From NCBI GenBank assembly GCA_963575745.1, contig CAUYUJ010022075.1, positions 87,501 through 128,933 on the forward strand: a stretch of 41,433 nucleotides of DNA. Reading direction: 5' to 3'. Below the pieces are notes generated by a model. The model saw only the letters and a program-made list of their open reading frames with translations, was not told where the DNA came from and searched no databases. Shown one piece after another: positions 27,894 through 38,248 of the stretch; the stretch's first letter is position 1, and each line of letters starts with the position of its first letter. A program made the translations under genes and the position numbers. The stretch is from Prorocentrum cordatum. Lineage: Eukaryota; Sar; Dinophyceae; Prorocentrales; Prorocentraceae.

Positions 27894-27943
<50 letters not shown>

Positions 27944-28083
27944 GCGTCGTCGTCGTCGTCGACGTCGTCGACGTCGACGTCTTCGTCGACGTCTTCGTCG
28001 TCGTCGACTCCGTCGTTCGACGTCTTCGTGTCGTCGACGTCGTCAATTTGGCCGTAGCCGTCGTCGTCGTCGTCGTCGTCGTA

Positions 28084-28137
<54 letters not shown>

Positions 28138-28235
28138 ACCGTCGTCGTCTTCGCCGCCGTCGCCGCCGTCGTCGTCGGCGTCTTCGTCGTTGTTTTCGCC
28201 ATCTTCGTCGTCGCCCTCGTCGTAGCCGTCGTCGA
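27893..28235. repeat. ~340-bp (GTC)n array
   Basis: Mostly pure GTC/TCG trinucleotides with GTCGAC interruptions (palindromic SalI-type sites). Long frames on both strands read poly-Ser, poly-Arg, poly-Val, poly-Asp or poly-Thr. Confidence 0.95.
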
Positions 28236-28756
28236 CGTCTTTTGCCACCTCCTTCTTTCGAATAGGTGCGCGTTTGTGCGCTCTGGGGGTCCTCGCCATC
28301 GCGGCTGAGTCGGCCCAGATCAGCTCCAGGGAGCAGACATGAGAGGCATGATCCTGACCTTGAGGCGTTCAAAGGAGTTCTTAGGTGGTTCTGTCAGCTT
28401 CCAGGAGGAAGAAGGGGGTGGGGGAAACAGGATGATGTGTTGAAGTCCGTCCGGAGTTGGATGAGGTGGGGCCACGTGCACGTTGCCACTCCGCCGTGGT
28501 GGCACATCCAGCAGACTAGGGCAGCCACGCGACGTAGCAACACTCAGCTCAGGCAAGATTCTGCTGCTGCCCCTGTTGCGTTGCGGCATGTTTTGTTGCT
28601 GTTCTATGTATTGTGTGTTTTGTTTTTTTGTTGTTGCTTCTTTTTCTTTATATTCACCTCACCACGTGGCGTCACCCTGAGGACACAAGAACCCCTGCAC
28701 AGGTACGTACCCAACAGTCCTTCAGGGTCTGGTCGAGCGCGCTTCCACCTCCACCC
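28236..28756. other. No recognised gene
   Basis: A mixed region with a T-rich patch at 28610-28650. The 225-codon frame at 28266-28943 is unrecognised. Confidence 0.4.
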
Positions 28757-28812
28757 CCCCTCCTCCTCCTCCTCCTGCTCCTCCTCCTCCTCTTCCTCCT
28801 CCTCCCACCTCG
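28757..28812. repeat. (TCC)n microsatellite
   Basis: CTCCTCCTCCTCCTGCTCC-type tract. Confidence 0.9.
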
Positions 28813-28899
28813 GGGAGGGGTTCACCCCTCCGCCTGCTCCCTCTCCCTGGCACTGGACGGTGGGGGGGCAGGGCGGGAAGCGGTCGGATCCTCCCAGGG

Positions 28900-29420
28900 T
28901 GGCCCAACATTGTCCCGAGATGGCCTCGGGGAGCTCAAGGTGACCTCCAGGATGGCGCAAGGCAATTCAAGATCCACACCACGTCGCACAAGAAGGATGC
29001 GCGGTGAGGATGCAGGGTGTCGTGGAGGGCCATGTTGGCGCTTTCGAACGGGGTTGGCCAGCGGAGGTCGCCAAGGATGGGCCGACGGGGCAATGATGCA
29101 GGGGCAGCCTTGGAAAATCGCTCATTCTTAATCAGCCTACCGAGGATGCCCCCCGAGAGGCCAACGCCCTTCTAACATCTGGAAGAGAGCACTAACTTTG
29201 GCATTCGCACTTTTGCCATCAAAAGCGGAGGGCCCCGAGACGGCCCCAAGAGCGCACAGGAGCGCCCTAAGAGACGATGTTTCGAGCTCCAAGGTGACGG
29301 GGCTCATTATGGACGCCCCTTCTTTGATCTTTGTCCTTCTAGATGACCCCAAGAGGGCCCCCCCAAGAGGACCCTAACGAGCCCCACGACGGCCTGCATC
29401 CCAAATGACCCCAACCGGGC
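28900..29420. repeat. Degenerate GGCC/CCCAAGAGG-rich sequence
   Basis: Phrases such as CCCCAAGAGGGCCCC, GGCCCCGAGACGGCCCC and GACCCCAAGAGGG recur irregularly. The same style of sequence occurs at 22900-23480 and, in the other orientation, at 31420-32330, suggesting one old dispersed family. Confidence 0.5.
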
Positions 29421-30141
29421 CCTTGGGTGGCCCAAAGAATCTGGCAAGAGGCTCCAATATTGAAGATACGCGAAAGCATCTGTGGCTGACTCATGGGCCT
29501 GCTCAGGCGTGCTCCACCGCGTGCTCCCACACTTCCCTGATCAATGCAACTCGCCTGGGCATCGCTTCTGGATGGCCTGGTGGGGGTACGCGGAGAATTA
29601 AGAATTGGATCTACGGAAGCTAATATTGACTTGCAACGGGTTCAAATACGCTCCCGGAAGACGAGAACGCAGTACATAATACTGTGCTCCTGAGGCTGGT
29701 AAACGCGATACTCCGAAGCGAATGCGCTCTTCGAGCCAGAAGTATCATATACTGCCGCGCTGCAGCCGCACAAAGGGTGCAAGTAAAGGATCCACCGATC
29801 ATCTCACACACATGTTTCGAGCTAGTCGTCGCCATGTCATCTTCAACGTAATTCAACACTGAACATTAATCGCTATCCACCACGGAGACAACGCAGCCCA
29901 CTTCAGCAGTGCACCCACCCTCCATCATGACGCACTGCCTCCAAGCAAAAAATCCACTACCCAGGCCAGGACCTTCGATTTATCTCAAATGCTGAAGTAT
30001 CCGTCGTCGTGGTCGGCGCTGTCATCGGAAGCCGCGAAAGCACCGAAGACGCCGTGCTCACAGCAGCCACCGCCTTCATCGTCAGCACTTGGGATATGCA
30101 TACATGTCTGTATATACTTACACATACGTATACCAGAACCA
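29421..30141. other. No recognised gene
   Basis: Lower GC and mixed codon-like composition, with short frames only (79 codons minus, 29620-29859; 61-115 codons near 30000). None is recognised. CATACATGTCTGTATATAC near 30094 is a small AT-rich patch. Confidence 0.4.
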
Positions 30142-30165
30142 CGCGCGCGCGCGCTACGCGCGCGC
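30142..30165. repeat. Alternating GC tract with hairpin
   Basis: CGCGCGCGCGCTACGCGCGCG is alternating purine-pyrimidine and self-complementary, able to adopt Z-DNA or a hairpin in principle. Confidence 0.7.
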
Positions 30166-30424
30166 ATAGTTCTAGTCAGTTCCGAAGAGCTCCTCCTCCT
30201 CCTCCTTCTCCTCTTCCTCATGAGCTATACCCTCATCCGCTCTCATGGCAGGCGCGCGATCCCGGTGTTGACGTCGTCGTCGGCGCCGTCGTCGTCGTGG
30301 TCGCGGGAGGGGGAGGGGAGGGTGGGAGGGAGGTAGGGAAGAATGGAAACAGACAGGCAGGAGAGGCAACGAAAGGAGGGGAAGGGAAATGGGACGAGGG
30401 ATGGATCAGCGGATGAATAGGGAT

Positions 30425-30520
30425 TCCTCTTCCTTCCTTTTCCTCCGCCTCTTGATGTTTGTTTTTCCTCCTCCTCTTTCTCCTCCTCCTCCTCATCCTC
30501 CTCCTCGTTATCCTCACCTT
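30425..30520. repeat. (TCC)n-rich tract
   Basis: TCCTCTTCCTTCC then CTCCTCCTCCTCATCC. A smaller tract lies at 30188-30220. Confidence 0.8.
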
Positions 30521-30589
30521 CGTGCTCTGCCTCCGCGCTCCTCCTCCCCCATCGCCCTCCAGTTCCTGTTTCGACTGGCGGCGGCCATC

Positions 30590-30960
30590 CTGGCACCGGA
30601 AAGATTTCCGGGAACATGGTGGTGTAGGCCACGTTGGGGCCCTGAGTTTCAGAGTTACCCGGATGAGGCTGCAAAGCCCGAAGGACGGCCCAATGGAAAC
30701 ATCTGCAAGTGATGAGATGGTGGTAACGCTTGGCATTCGGTCGGGCCTGTCCCCGTACAGGGGGATTTTGGACACATATTCAAAAATACACCAAAACTAC
30801 CCCAACATGGTATACAAATACTCCAAACATCATCCCCATATGAATCTTCCCCCTGCAGAGGGACTGGCCCGACTTAATTAAGCTTGGCATGGAGATGGGG
30901 GAGGCAAGGTAATGAAACAAGAGCGGTAGAAAATGGAACGGCCACGGCAAGGTATGTGAG
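30590..30960 (+). repeat. Dispersed segment, copy carrying MITE-1 F
   Basis: 30590-30736 and 30882-30960 align with 31100-31250 and 31243-31320 respectively. Shared blocks include GGAAAG, AGGCTGCAAAGCC, GGAGGC, GAAACAAGA and GGCCACGGCAAGG. The only large difference is the MITE between them. Confidence 0.75.
30737..30881 (+). mobile_element. MITE-1 copy F, with target duplication
   Basis: Its left end is TCGGTCGGGCCTGTCCCC and its right end is GGGACTGGCCCGACTTA plus ATTAA. It is flanked by GCTTGGCAT on both sides (30728-30736 and 30882-30890). The related segment at 31100-31330 has a single GCTTCGACAT at this place. This is a clear insertion with a 9-bp duplication. Confidence 0.85.
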
Positions 30961-31099
30961 ACGGACCAGACGGGAATGTACCCTCGACACCGACTCCACT
31001 CGCAACGGGGCCGCGGGCCCAACCTCGGTTCCGCTGTGAACGGGTCCCGGGGCAACGCTGCAATACTATGACGCGGGCTCTCCTTCTCTTCGGCGGCAG

Positions 31100-31330
31100 C
31101 AATCATGTTCCGGGAAAGCTCTCAAGGAACAGGGTGGATGGGGCCGTATTGGAGTCCTCGTGGAGGTTGCCAAAAGTACCTCAAATAAGGCTGCAAAGCC
31201 TGAAAGACAGCCACATTGAACCATTCGGAAATGTTGTCATGCTGGTGCGGCTTCGACATGAGATGTGGGAGGCGTAGGGTAACGAAACAAGAACAGATGG
31301 AGCTGGGAAGGCCACGGCAAGGGTTTCTTC
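31100..31330 (+). repeat. Dispersed segment, empty-site copy
   Basis: It is the relative of 30590-30960 without the MITE. The insertion point corresponds to GCTTCGACAT at about 31248. Confidence 0.75.
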
Positions 31331-31419
31331 AAGGGGAGGAGGGGGGGTGCGAAAGAGAGTGGAATGGCCTTCGGCCGATTCCTGCATCGTGCCTAGGTGG
31401 TGTGTCGAAAAGCCATGAG

Positions 31420-32332
31420 ATTGTCCGGTGGGAAGCCGAAAGAGGCCTCGCAGGGGCCTCTTGGAGGTCGTTGCTTGGCCTCTTGATGGCCGTTCTGGGG
31501 TATTCTGGGACGTCGTGGGGGCCTCATGGGGTCCTCCTGGGGCTTCGCGGGCCTTCTTGCGGCCTCCTGGGAACCTCTTGGTCTGAAACGCTGGAAATGC
31601 CGGTTCATGCTCACTTGCATGAGCCTGCCTTGGGGCCGTCTCTAAGGCCTCTTGGGCCGTCAGGGGTGCCTCCGGGGCCGACAAGGCACCCTATTAGGCT
31701 GTCCCGAGTCCCAGGGCCCTCCTGGAGACCTCTTGGCCCTTCCCGAAGCGGTGTTGGACACTTCTTGGGGCAATGGATCGTCGGAAACTTGAAATGTGGA
31801 GGACCTCAGGAACACTTCGAAACGCAAAGGGGATCAAAGGCTTTGGCCTCTCCGGGCGTTCGTCTGGAGCCTTGGAGGCCCACTGAGGCCTGCTGGGAAC
31901 CGTCCTGGCGCCTTCCCGCGGCCTCCTGGGACCCTCTTAGGGTGAAGATGTCGAAATGTCAGTTCGTGCTGCCCCTCTGAAGCCCATCTCGGGGCCAGCC
32001 TTGGGCGTGGGCGCCCCTGGGGCTGTCATGCAGCCCTGCTAGGTTGTCCCAGGGCCCTTCTGGGGTGCCCCGTCCTGAGGCGGTGTTGGAGGCCTCTTGG
32101 GCAATCGTGGATTGCCGGGAACTCGAAAAGTGCAAGACACCCAGAAAGCATGAGAAAACCCAAGGGAAACCAAACAAATATTTTGGCCTCTCGGGGGGCT
32201 CGTCTGGAGCCTCAGGCGCCCACTGGAGCTTGCCCAGGGTCGTCCTGGCCCCTTCTAGGGGCCTCCTGGGAATCGTTTTGGGGCGAAGAAGATTCGAAAT
32301 GTTGGGTCGTGCTCCCCCGGCCCATCTTGGGG
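31420..32332 (+). repeat. ~350-bp tandem repeat, about 2.5 copies
   Basis: The marker phrases CTGGAAATGCCGGTTCATGC (31587), GTCGAAATGTCAGTTCGTGC (31950) and TTCGAAATGTTGGGTCGTGC (32293) are about 360 and 345 bases apart. GGCGGTGTTGGA/AGCGGTGTTGGA, GCAATGGATCGTCGGAA/GCAATCGTGGATTGCCGGGAA and CTCGTCTGGAGCCT also repeat. It is filled with GGCCTCTTGGGG-type pieces. Frames over it are not recognised. Confidence 0.8.
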
Positions 32333-33760
32333 CGTTGGACGTCACTATGCTGCCCCCCCCCAGCAGCCCTCTAAAGTGGCGACAGTTTCACAGATCGCAG
32401 CCCCCGAGGGATGGCGAGGTCAAATTTGAATCTGCGTATGACGTCACTCTGCTGACCCCCCGGCAGACCTCCAAAGTGGCGACGGTTTGACAGATCGCAG
32501 CGCCCGAGGGATGGCAAGGTCTACTTTGAATCTGCGTAGGACGTCACTATGCTGCCCCCCCCCAGCAGCCCTCGAAACTGGCGACAGTTTCACAGATCGC
32601 AGCCCCCAGGGATGGCGAGGTCTAATTTGCACGATGCTGGACCCCCCAGCATCCCTCCAAGGTGGCGACAGTTTTACAGATCGCAGCCCTCCAGGGATGG
32701 CGAGGTCTAGTTTGAATTTGCGTAGGACGTCACTTTGCTGGACCCCCGGGCAGGCCTCGGAAGTGACGACAGTTTCACAGATCGCAGCCCCCCAGGGATT
32801 GCGAGGTCCAAATCGGATCTGCGTAGGACGTCACTGTGCTGGACCCCCCCGCAGACCTCCAAAGTGGCGACAGTTTCACAGATCGCAGCCCCCCAGGGAT
32901 GGCGAAGTCCAAAGTGGGTTTGCGTAGGACGTCGCTGTGCAGCCCCCCCCCCCAGCAGGCCTCGAAAGTGGCGACAGTTTCACAGATCGCAGCCCCCCAG
33001 GGATGGCGAGGTCCAAATTGGGTCTGCGTAGGGCGTCACTATGCTGGACCCCCCAGCATCCCTCGAAAGTGGCGACAGTTTCACAGATCGCAGCCCCCCA
33101 GGGATGGCGAGGTCCAAATAAGTGGCGACAGTTTCACAGATCGCAGCTCCCCCAGGGATGTCGAGGTCCCGTTTGGGCATGCGTAGGACGTCACTGTGCT
33201 GCCCCCCCAGCAGCCCTCGAAAGTGTTGACAGTCTCACAGGTCGCAACCCCCCAGGGATGGCGAGGTCCCGTTTGGGTCTGCGTAGGACGTCGCTGTCCT
33301 GACCCCCGGGCAGGCCTCGAAAGTGGCGACAGTTTCGCAGATCGCACCCCCCCAGGGATGGCGATCTCCCGTTTGGGCCTGCGTAGGACGTCGCTGTGCT
33401 GCCCCCCCCAGCAGCCCTCGAAAGCGTTGACAGTTTCACAGATCGCAGCTCTCTGGGATGGCGATCTCCCGTTTGGGCCTGCGTAGGACGTAACTGTGCT
33501 GGACCCCCCCGCAGCATTTGAAAAGGCGACAGTTTCACAGATCGCAGCCCCCCAAGGACGGCGAGGACTCGTTTGGGTCTGCGTAGGACGTCACTATGCT
33601 GGACCTCCCATCATCCCTCGAAAGTGGCGACAGTTTCACAGTTCGCAGCCCCCCAGGGATGGCGAAGTCCAAAGTGGGTTTGCGTAGGACGTCGCTGTGC
33701 AGCCCCCCCCCAGCAGGCCTCGAAAGTGGCGACAATTTCACAGATCGCAGCCTCACCCCC
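32333..33760 (+). repeat. 100-bp satellite, about 15 units
   Basis: GCGTAGGACGTCACT (or close variants) starts at 32333, 32433, 32533, 32720, 32820, 32922, 33026, 33181, 33281, 33381, 33481, 33581 and 33682, with truncated units near 32629 and 33113. Each unit has a C-run with CAGCA, CTCGAAAGTGGCGACAG, TTTCACAGATCGCAGCC, CCCCAGGGATGGCGAGGTC and TTTGGG-type blocks. The first unit begins inside the end of the preceding 350-bp repeat. Confidence 0.95.
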
Positions 33761-33894
33761 CCCGAGGCAAAACGGGTAGGAGGCAGGAGGGATGCGGGAG
33801 GAGGAGGACGCGACCACAGCCCTCTATTCATAACGAATACCCAACCAAGGAGGGCTGGGGATCCCCCCAAAAGTGTTGCAAAACTATTTTTTCT

Positions 33895-34022
33895 AATTGT
33901 TTTCAACAATTGATTTTGGAATCCTTACGAAGCCAAGGATTCTTGAAGGGACTTCGGCATGCGCGCGACAACGCGCGCGTGTGCATTCCGTCACAATTGT
34001 TGTAAGGGGTTATTGAAAACTG
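33895..34022. repeat. Possible weak foldback
   Basis: ATTGTTTTCAACAATTG on the left and CACAATTGTTGTAAGG plus TTATTGAAAAC on the right are roughly inverted, with GCGCGCGACAACGCGCGCG in the middle as a nested hairpin. The arms are imperfect. Confidence 0.4.
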
Positions 34023-34474
34023 CTGGTTTTTGACAAACGAATGCGCGAGCATAGTTTTTGTTGCAGAGAATGGCGGGGGGGGCGGATACCGGCCCCCTGG
34101 GATGGTGCGAATTCACATTTAGGATGGACAAGGACGCGCAATCATATGTGAATTCTATTGCACGAGGCCGAATGGATAACCCCGAGGTGGTGGGGGTAGA
34201 ATCTAATTCAAAGCGAGGGGAATCTATGCGACAGCGACGGCGGCGACGGGCGGCACCGTTAGCCAGCAAAAGCTGCCACTCGCTCCGAGCGGCGGCGACG
34301 GCGACGGCGGTGACGGGCGGCACCGCCTGCAAAAACCGCCGCTCACCACGAGATCGTTAACCCAAGTAAGAAGCCCCAAGTGCAAGCACTGTTTGGGGAA
34401 TGAAGACTTATGGCTTCCACACTTCTGGCATCGCAAGCCGTGTGTTTTCACAGGGATCGTGTTGGGTGTCTGGA
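34023..34474. other. No recognised gene; GGCGGCGACGG repeat
   Basis: GGCGGCGACGGGCGGCACCG-like phrases occur twice (about 34239 and 34300). Nothing else is named. Confidence 0.4.
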
Positions 34475-34573
34475 GGAAAGAGACAGAGAGAGAGAAAGAG
34501 AAAGAGGGATGGAGACGCAACGAAATAGAGAGAGAGAGAGAAAGACATATACACATATAACGAGAGAGAGAGA
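34475..34573. repeat. GA-rich microsatellite
   Basis: GAGAGAGAAAGAG and later pure GA dinucleotides with ACATATACACATATA between. Confidence 0.9.
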
Positions 34574-34620
34574 GGCAATTTCCAGATCCAACTGATTCTA
34601 AGTTGATTCCACTTGACATT
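34574..34620 (+). repeat. Left part of 70-bp array
   Basis: TTCCAGATCCAACTGATTC, TAAGTTGATTCC and ACTTGACATTC are in the style of the 70-bp units at 35276-35780. The compound element lies between the two parts. Confidence 0.6.
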
Positions 34621-35275
34621 CTAGTAATCGGAGGTTAGGGGGTGAGCCCGACGTGAAACGCAGACCCCCCCTACCGGAAAATCGACTTCGGTTTCGGGTT
34701 CGTGTCGCGCGCGTGTGGGCGAGGCGAAGCTGCGTGGGCGGGCGAGAAGGAATCCTCCTGTGGCTGGGCCGCGGCCGGACCAAATGTTTCTCTTCTGGCG
34801 GCCGGTGCCGTGAGGTGTCCCGCCGGTGTCCCGCTGGTGTCCCGAAATCCTCCTGTGGCTGGGCCGCGGCCAGACCAAATGATGCTCCTCCCGTCAAACG
34901 GTGCCCCATGGTGTCCCGCTGGTATCCCGCCGGTGTCCCGCCGTGTCTGCGGCGAGCTATCCAGTGCAAGTCTACATGCAAACCGACATGAACATCCAAA
35001 TGCAAATCGTAAGGCGCCGTGGGTTGCGTATTTAAAAAATCGGCGCGTGCGGCGAGTCCAATGCAAGTCGACATGCAAATCGAGATGCAGATCGAAAAGC
35101 GAATCGACATGCACATCGATATGTCGACATGCAAATCGAGATGCCGATTGAAAAGCAAATCGACATGCACATCGATATGCGCACCACAGGCATCGTCAGA
35201 ACAACAGTCACCACTGTTGCTCATTGCTGCCCCCCCAACCTCCTTCTCACCCGCAGAGTGGTCGTATAGGTATAT
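34621..35275 (+). mobile_element. Compound repeat element, copy 2 (complete-looking)
   Basis: Head 34621-34755 (homologous to 1659-1790). Then a middle of GGTGTCCCGCCGG-type units and two CCTCCTGTGGCTGGGCCGCG copies (34756 and 34850). Then a 12-bp ATGCAAATCGAC-type array (34970-35180), and a tail 35188-35262 (homologous to 3975-4080) that ends GTGGTCGTATA. Unit sequences in the middle and array differ from copy 1 but the plan is the same. No coding sequence recognised. Confidence 0.6.
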
Positions 35276-35780
35276 AGTTGAGCTTGGGCACATCCTAGAT
35301 CCAGCTGAGTAAACTTGGAATTCCAATTGGAATCTAATTCGAGTCGAATTGGACCTGAGCAGATCACAGATCCACTTGATTCCAAATCGATTTCCGATTG
35401 ATTTCTAATAGCAATGGGGTTGACCAGATCCCAGATCTAGCTATGTCCAACTTGATCCATGTTGAAATCGGATTAGAAACTAGTTGGGGTGGAGCAGATC
35501 CCAGATTACATATGCTTGTGACGTGTTTCCTATTGGAATCGGTTTGAACTCTAATTCGCATAGGGCAGATTCCATATCCAACTGATTCCAATTGGATTCC
35601 TTCTGGGATCCACATAGAATCGGTTTGGAATTAAGCAGATCCCAGATCTGGCTGATTCAAATAAGATTCCGTCTGGGACTGAATTCGAGTATTATTGGGG
35701 TGGAGCAGATCCCAGATCCAGCTGAAATCGAATTATATTCTGACTGGAAGTGAAGGGATCACAAATCCAACTGGCTCCAA
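35276..35780 (+). repeat. 70-bp tandem repeat, about seven units
   Basis: The phrase CAGATCCCAGATCCAGCTGA (with variants) has AGAT at 35361, 35426, 35496, 35566, 35637 and 35707, so spacing is 65-71. Between them come ATTGGATTCC, GGAATCGGTTTGGAA and GGGGTGGAG blocks. The composition is AT-richer than its surroundings. Confidence 0.85.
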
Positions 35781-35939
35781 AACTATTCCAACACGAGAGA
35801 ACAACGAATAACTGACGAATCGGAGAGCTGGATGGGCAGGCGCGGATGACACGAAGGCGGATGATCAGTAAGAGTACAAATAAGGAGTTCAAATGCCGAT
35901 CCAGAATGAATGTGTGCTGGGGGGAGGGCCGCGCACGCG

Positions 35940-35958
35940 CACATACACACACACACAC

Positions 35959-35989
<31 letters not shown>

Positions 35990-35990
35990 C
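35940..35990. repeat. Compound (CA)n-(CT)n-(TA)n microsatellite
   Basis: ACACACACACAC, CTCTCTCTCTCT and TATATATATA tracts follow one another directly. Confidence 0.95.
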
Positions 35991-36089
35991 GTAGCACCCC
36001 GCAATTGCGGATAAGAAGGAGGGGGCGGGCGCGGGCGACGCGGGCGTCGTCGAGCCGGCGGACCTCGTGGCCCCCACCTTCCCCGTGAA

Positions 36090-36400
36090 TGGCGATCTCC
36101 TCCTCCTCCTCCTCCTCCTCCTCTTCCTCGTCCTCGTCCTCATCGTCACCGTCATCCTCCTCCTCCTCGTCCTCCTCGTCCTCTTCTTCCTCGTCCTCCC
36201 TCTCCCCCCCTCGTCCTTTCATCATCGTCCTCCCACTGTCGTCCTCCCCCTCATTGGCCTCCATCATCGTCCTCCCATTGTCGTCCATCATCATCATCAT
36301 CCTCCCCCTCCTCCCCCTCCTCGTCCTCCTCCTTCCCCTCCTCCCCCTCCTCCCCCTCCTCGTCCTCCTGCTCCTCCTCCTTTTCTCTCTCCACATTATC
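36090..36400. repeat. TCC/TCG-rich tract
   Basis: (TCC)n at 36100-36125, (TCGTCC)n pieces, CATCATCATCATCATCC near 36290, then TCCCCCTCC units. Frames on both strands are Ser/Leu/Pro or Glu/Asp artefacts. Confidence 0.9.
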
Positions 36401-36639
36401 CTTACATCCTCTCTTCTTCCGCGTTCTCCTCGTCCCCTGTTTACTCCTCCTGCCTCCCCCTCCTTTCCCAAGATAACTGCAACGCAGTCTTTTTTCCACT
36501 TTGTGCTCCCCGCCTTCTCTGATCAAGGCAACTCGCCAGGGCAAAGTTGCTGGACGTGCTGGTGTGGATGCGCGGGGCTTGAAGAGGTCCTTGCGGGCTC
36601 AGATGGCATGCGAAAATCCGCCGCCGCGCTTGTGCGGCA

Positions 36640-37080
36640 TTGGTTTGTTCAGTGAACGTGGTTTAGGTCGCGGGTGGGTCGCGGGCCCTCCACCGCCACC
36701 TGGAAGGAATGCAAACGCAGCCCGTCGCAGGCGCCAACAAACATTGGTTTGTACACTGAACGTGGTTTGGGCCGCGGGTGGGCCGCGGGTTCTCCACCGG
36801 GAACGAATGCAAAAGATGCCCGCCGCAGGCGCCGAAAAATGCAGTTTGTACCCTGAACGTGGTCGCGGATGGGCCGCGGGCTCTCCACCTGGAAGGAATG
36901 CAAAAGATGCCCGCCGCAGGCGCCAAAAAATGTGGTTTGTACCCTGAACGTGGTTTGGGTCGCGGGTTGGTCACGAGTTGGTCACGGGGTGCGTCGCGGG
37001 CTCTCCACCTGGAAGGAATGCAAAAAAAGCCCGCCGCAGGCGCCGAAAATGGTGGTTTGTACCTTCAACGTGGTTTGGGT
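36640..37080 (+). repeat. 91-120 bp tandem repeat, five units
   Basis: TGAACGTGGT (last copy TCAACGTGGT) starts at 36653, 36757, 36854, 36945 and 37065. Each unit also has GGTCGCGGGTGGG, CTCTCCACC, GGAAGGAATGCAAA, CCCGCCGCAGGCGCC and GGTTTGTAC. Frames over it are artefacts of the repeat. Confidence 0.9.
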
Positions 37081-37352
37081 CGAAGGTGTGTCGCGGGTGG
37101 GTCGCGGGGTGTGTCGCGGGTGGGTCGCGGGTGGGTCGCGGGTGGGTTGCGGGCGGGTCGCGGGGTGGGTCGCGGGGTGGGTCGCGGGGTGGATCGCGGG
37201 GTGGGTCGCGGGGTGGGTCGCGGGGTGGGTCGCGGGGTGGGTGGCGGGGTGGGTCGCGGGGTGGGTCGCGGGTGGGTCGCGGGTGGGTCGCGGGTGGGTC
37301 GCGGGGTGGGTCGTGGGTTGGGTCGCGGGTGGGTCGCGGGGCGGGTTGCGGG
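37081..37352 (+). repeat. 11-bp GGTGGGTCGCG minisatellite
   Basis: About 24 units of GTGGGTCGCGG(G). The same phrase is present once in each preceding 91-120 bp unit, so it seems to have expanded from the last one. Confidence 0.95.
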
Positions 37353-37372
37353 TTGGACGACGACAACAAACA

Positions 37373-37432
37373 ACAAGAAATGACAACAACAAACAACAAC
37401 AACAAACAACAACACCAACAACAACAACGAGA
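37373..37432. repeat. (ACA)n-rich tract
   Basis: ACAACAACAAACAACAACA-type repeat. Confidence 0.9.
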
Positions 37433-37502
37433 ATCCGCACCGCGGAACTCCACTTCAGCCACGCACCCAAGGACAGTGAATGACCGTTCGGCCCCCTAAC
37501 TC

Positions 37503-37507
37503 GGATA

Positions 37508-37539
<32 letters not shown>

Positions 37540-37605
37540 CATACACATATATATATATATCATGCATATCGCATATATGCATCATATATATGTATATACA
37601 CACAG
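37503..37605. repeat. (TA)n microsatellite
   Basis: TA runs with CATACACATA and CATGCATATCGCATATATGC interruptions. Confidence 0.9.
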
Positions 37606-37639
37606 TTTTCTTAGTATACCTATACATATAGAATGTGTG

Positions 37640-38248
37640 CGCGTGTGCGCATGCGTGAAACACATATACAAAACCTGTAACATAGTATCGGCGACTCCAC
37701 CGCCACCTGCCTGCAACGTTCGTTCCTGTCGCCCGAGACAAGATCATCAATTCCTCCCACCACCGTCTGAACCTCCATGACCACATCAACACGAACCACA
37801 TGTAGTACCTTGCTTGTGTGCCCGCCCACGAAAATACCAACATACATGCGAAGGAGCGAGAAGCGGGACTTCTAAAAGCTCGGTCGATACAGCAACTCGT
37901 GGGGATTGTAACTGAAGGCGCCACCGGACGTCGACGCGAACTGTGGGCTCGACGATGTGTTTACCCCATTCAATCGCATCACGACAACATTCCGAAACAC
38001 ACATCATCGCCCGCCAATCTACTCTTATGATTAGACTCTTCTACAATGATTGCAATACTTATGTCATTGAATGCTGCTCCGAAGCCTGCTCAGAGAGCGG
38101 GAAAAGGGAGTCCGAAAACGTCCGGCAACAACCCACCTGATTACCTCAAAATCTGGTGATGTCTCCTGAAGGTCTCCGCATACGGTGGTTACCTGGTAAG
38201 CGCACATTGGCCTTGCGTTACGCCGCTCCCCCACCCGGGACTCTGGCA
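37640..38248. other. No recognised gene
   Basis: Unique mid-GC sequence. Frames of 60-142 codons on both strands, none recognised. Confidence 0.4.

Noticed and set aside
27893-28235. Poly-Ser, poly-Asp or poly-Thr protein gene
   Set aside because: All frames are explained by the GTC trinucleotide array.
31216-31980. A 254-codon plus-strand gene
   Set aside because: It lies over the 350-bp tandem repeat and its GGCCTCTTGGGG pieces; no family is recognised and units repeat in it.
32333-33760. CRISPR-like regular repeat array
   Set aside because: Whole 100-bp units repeat, with no unique spacers. The same applies to the 96-, 46-, 30- and 21-bp arrays.
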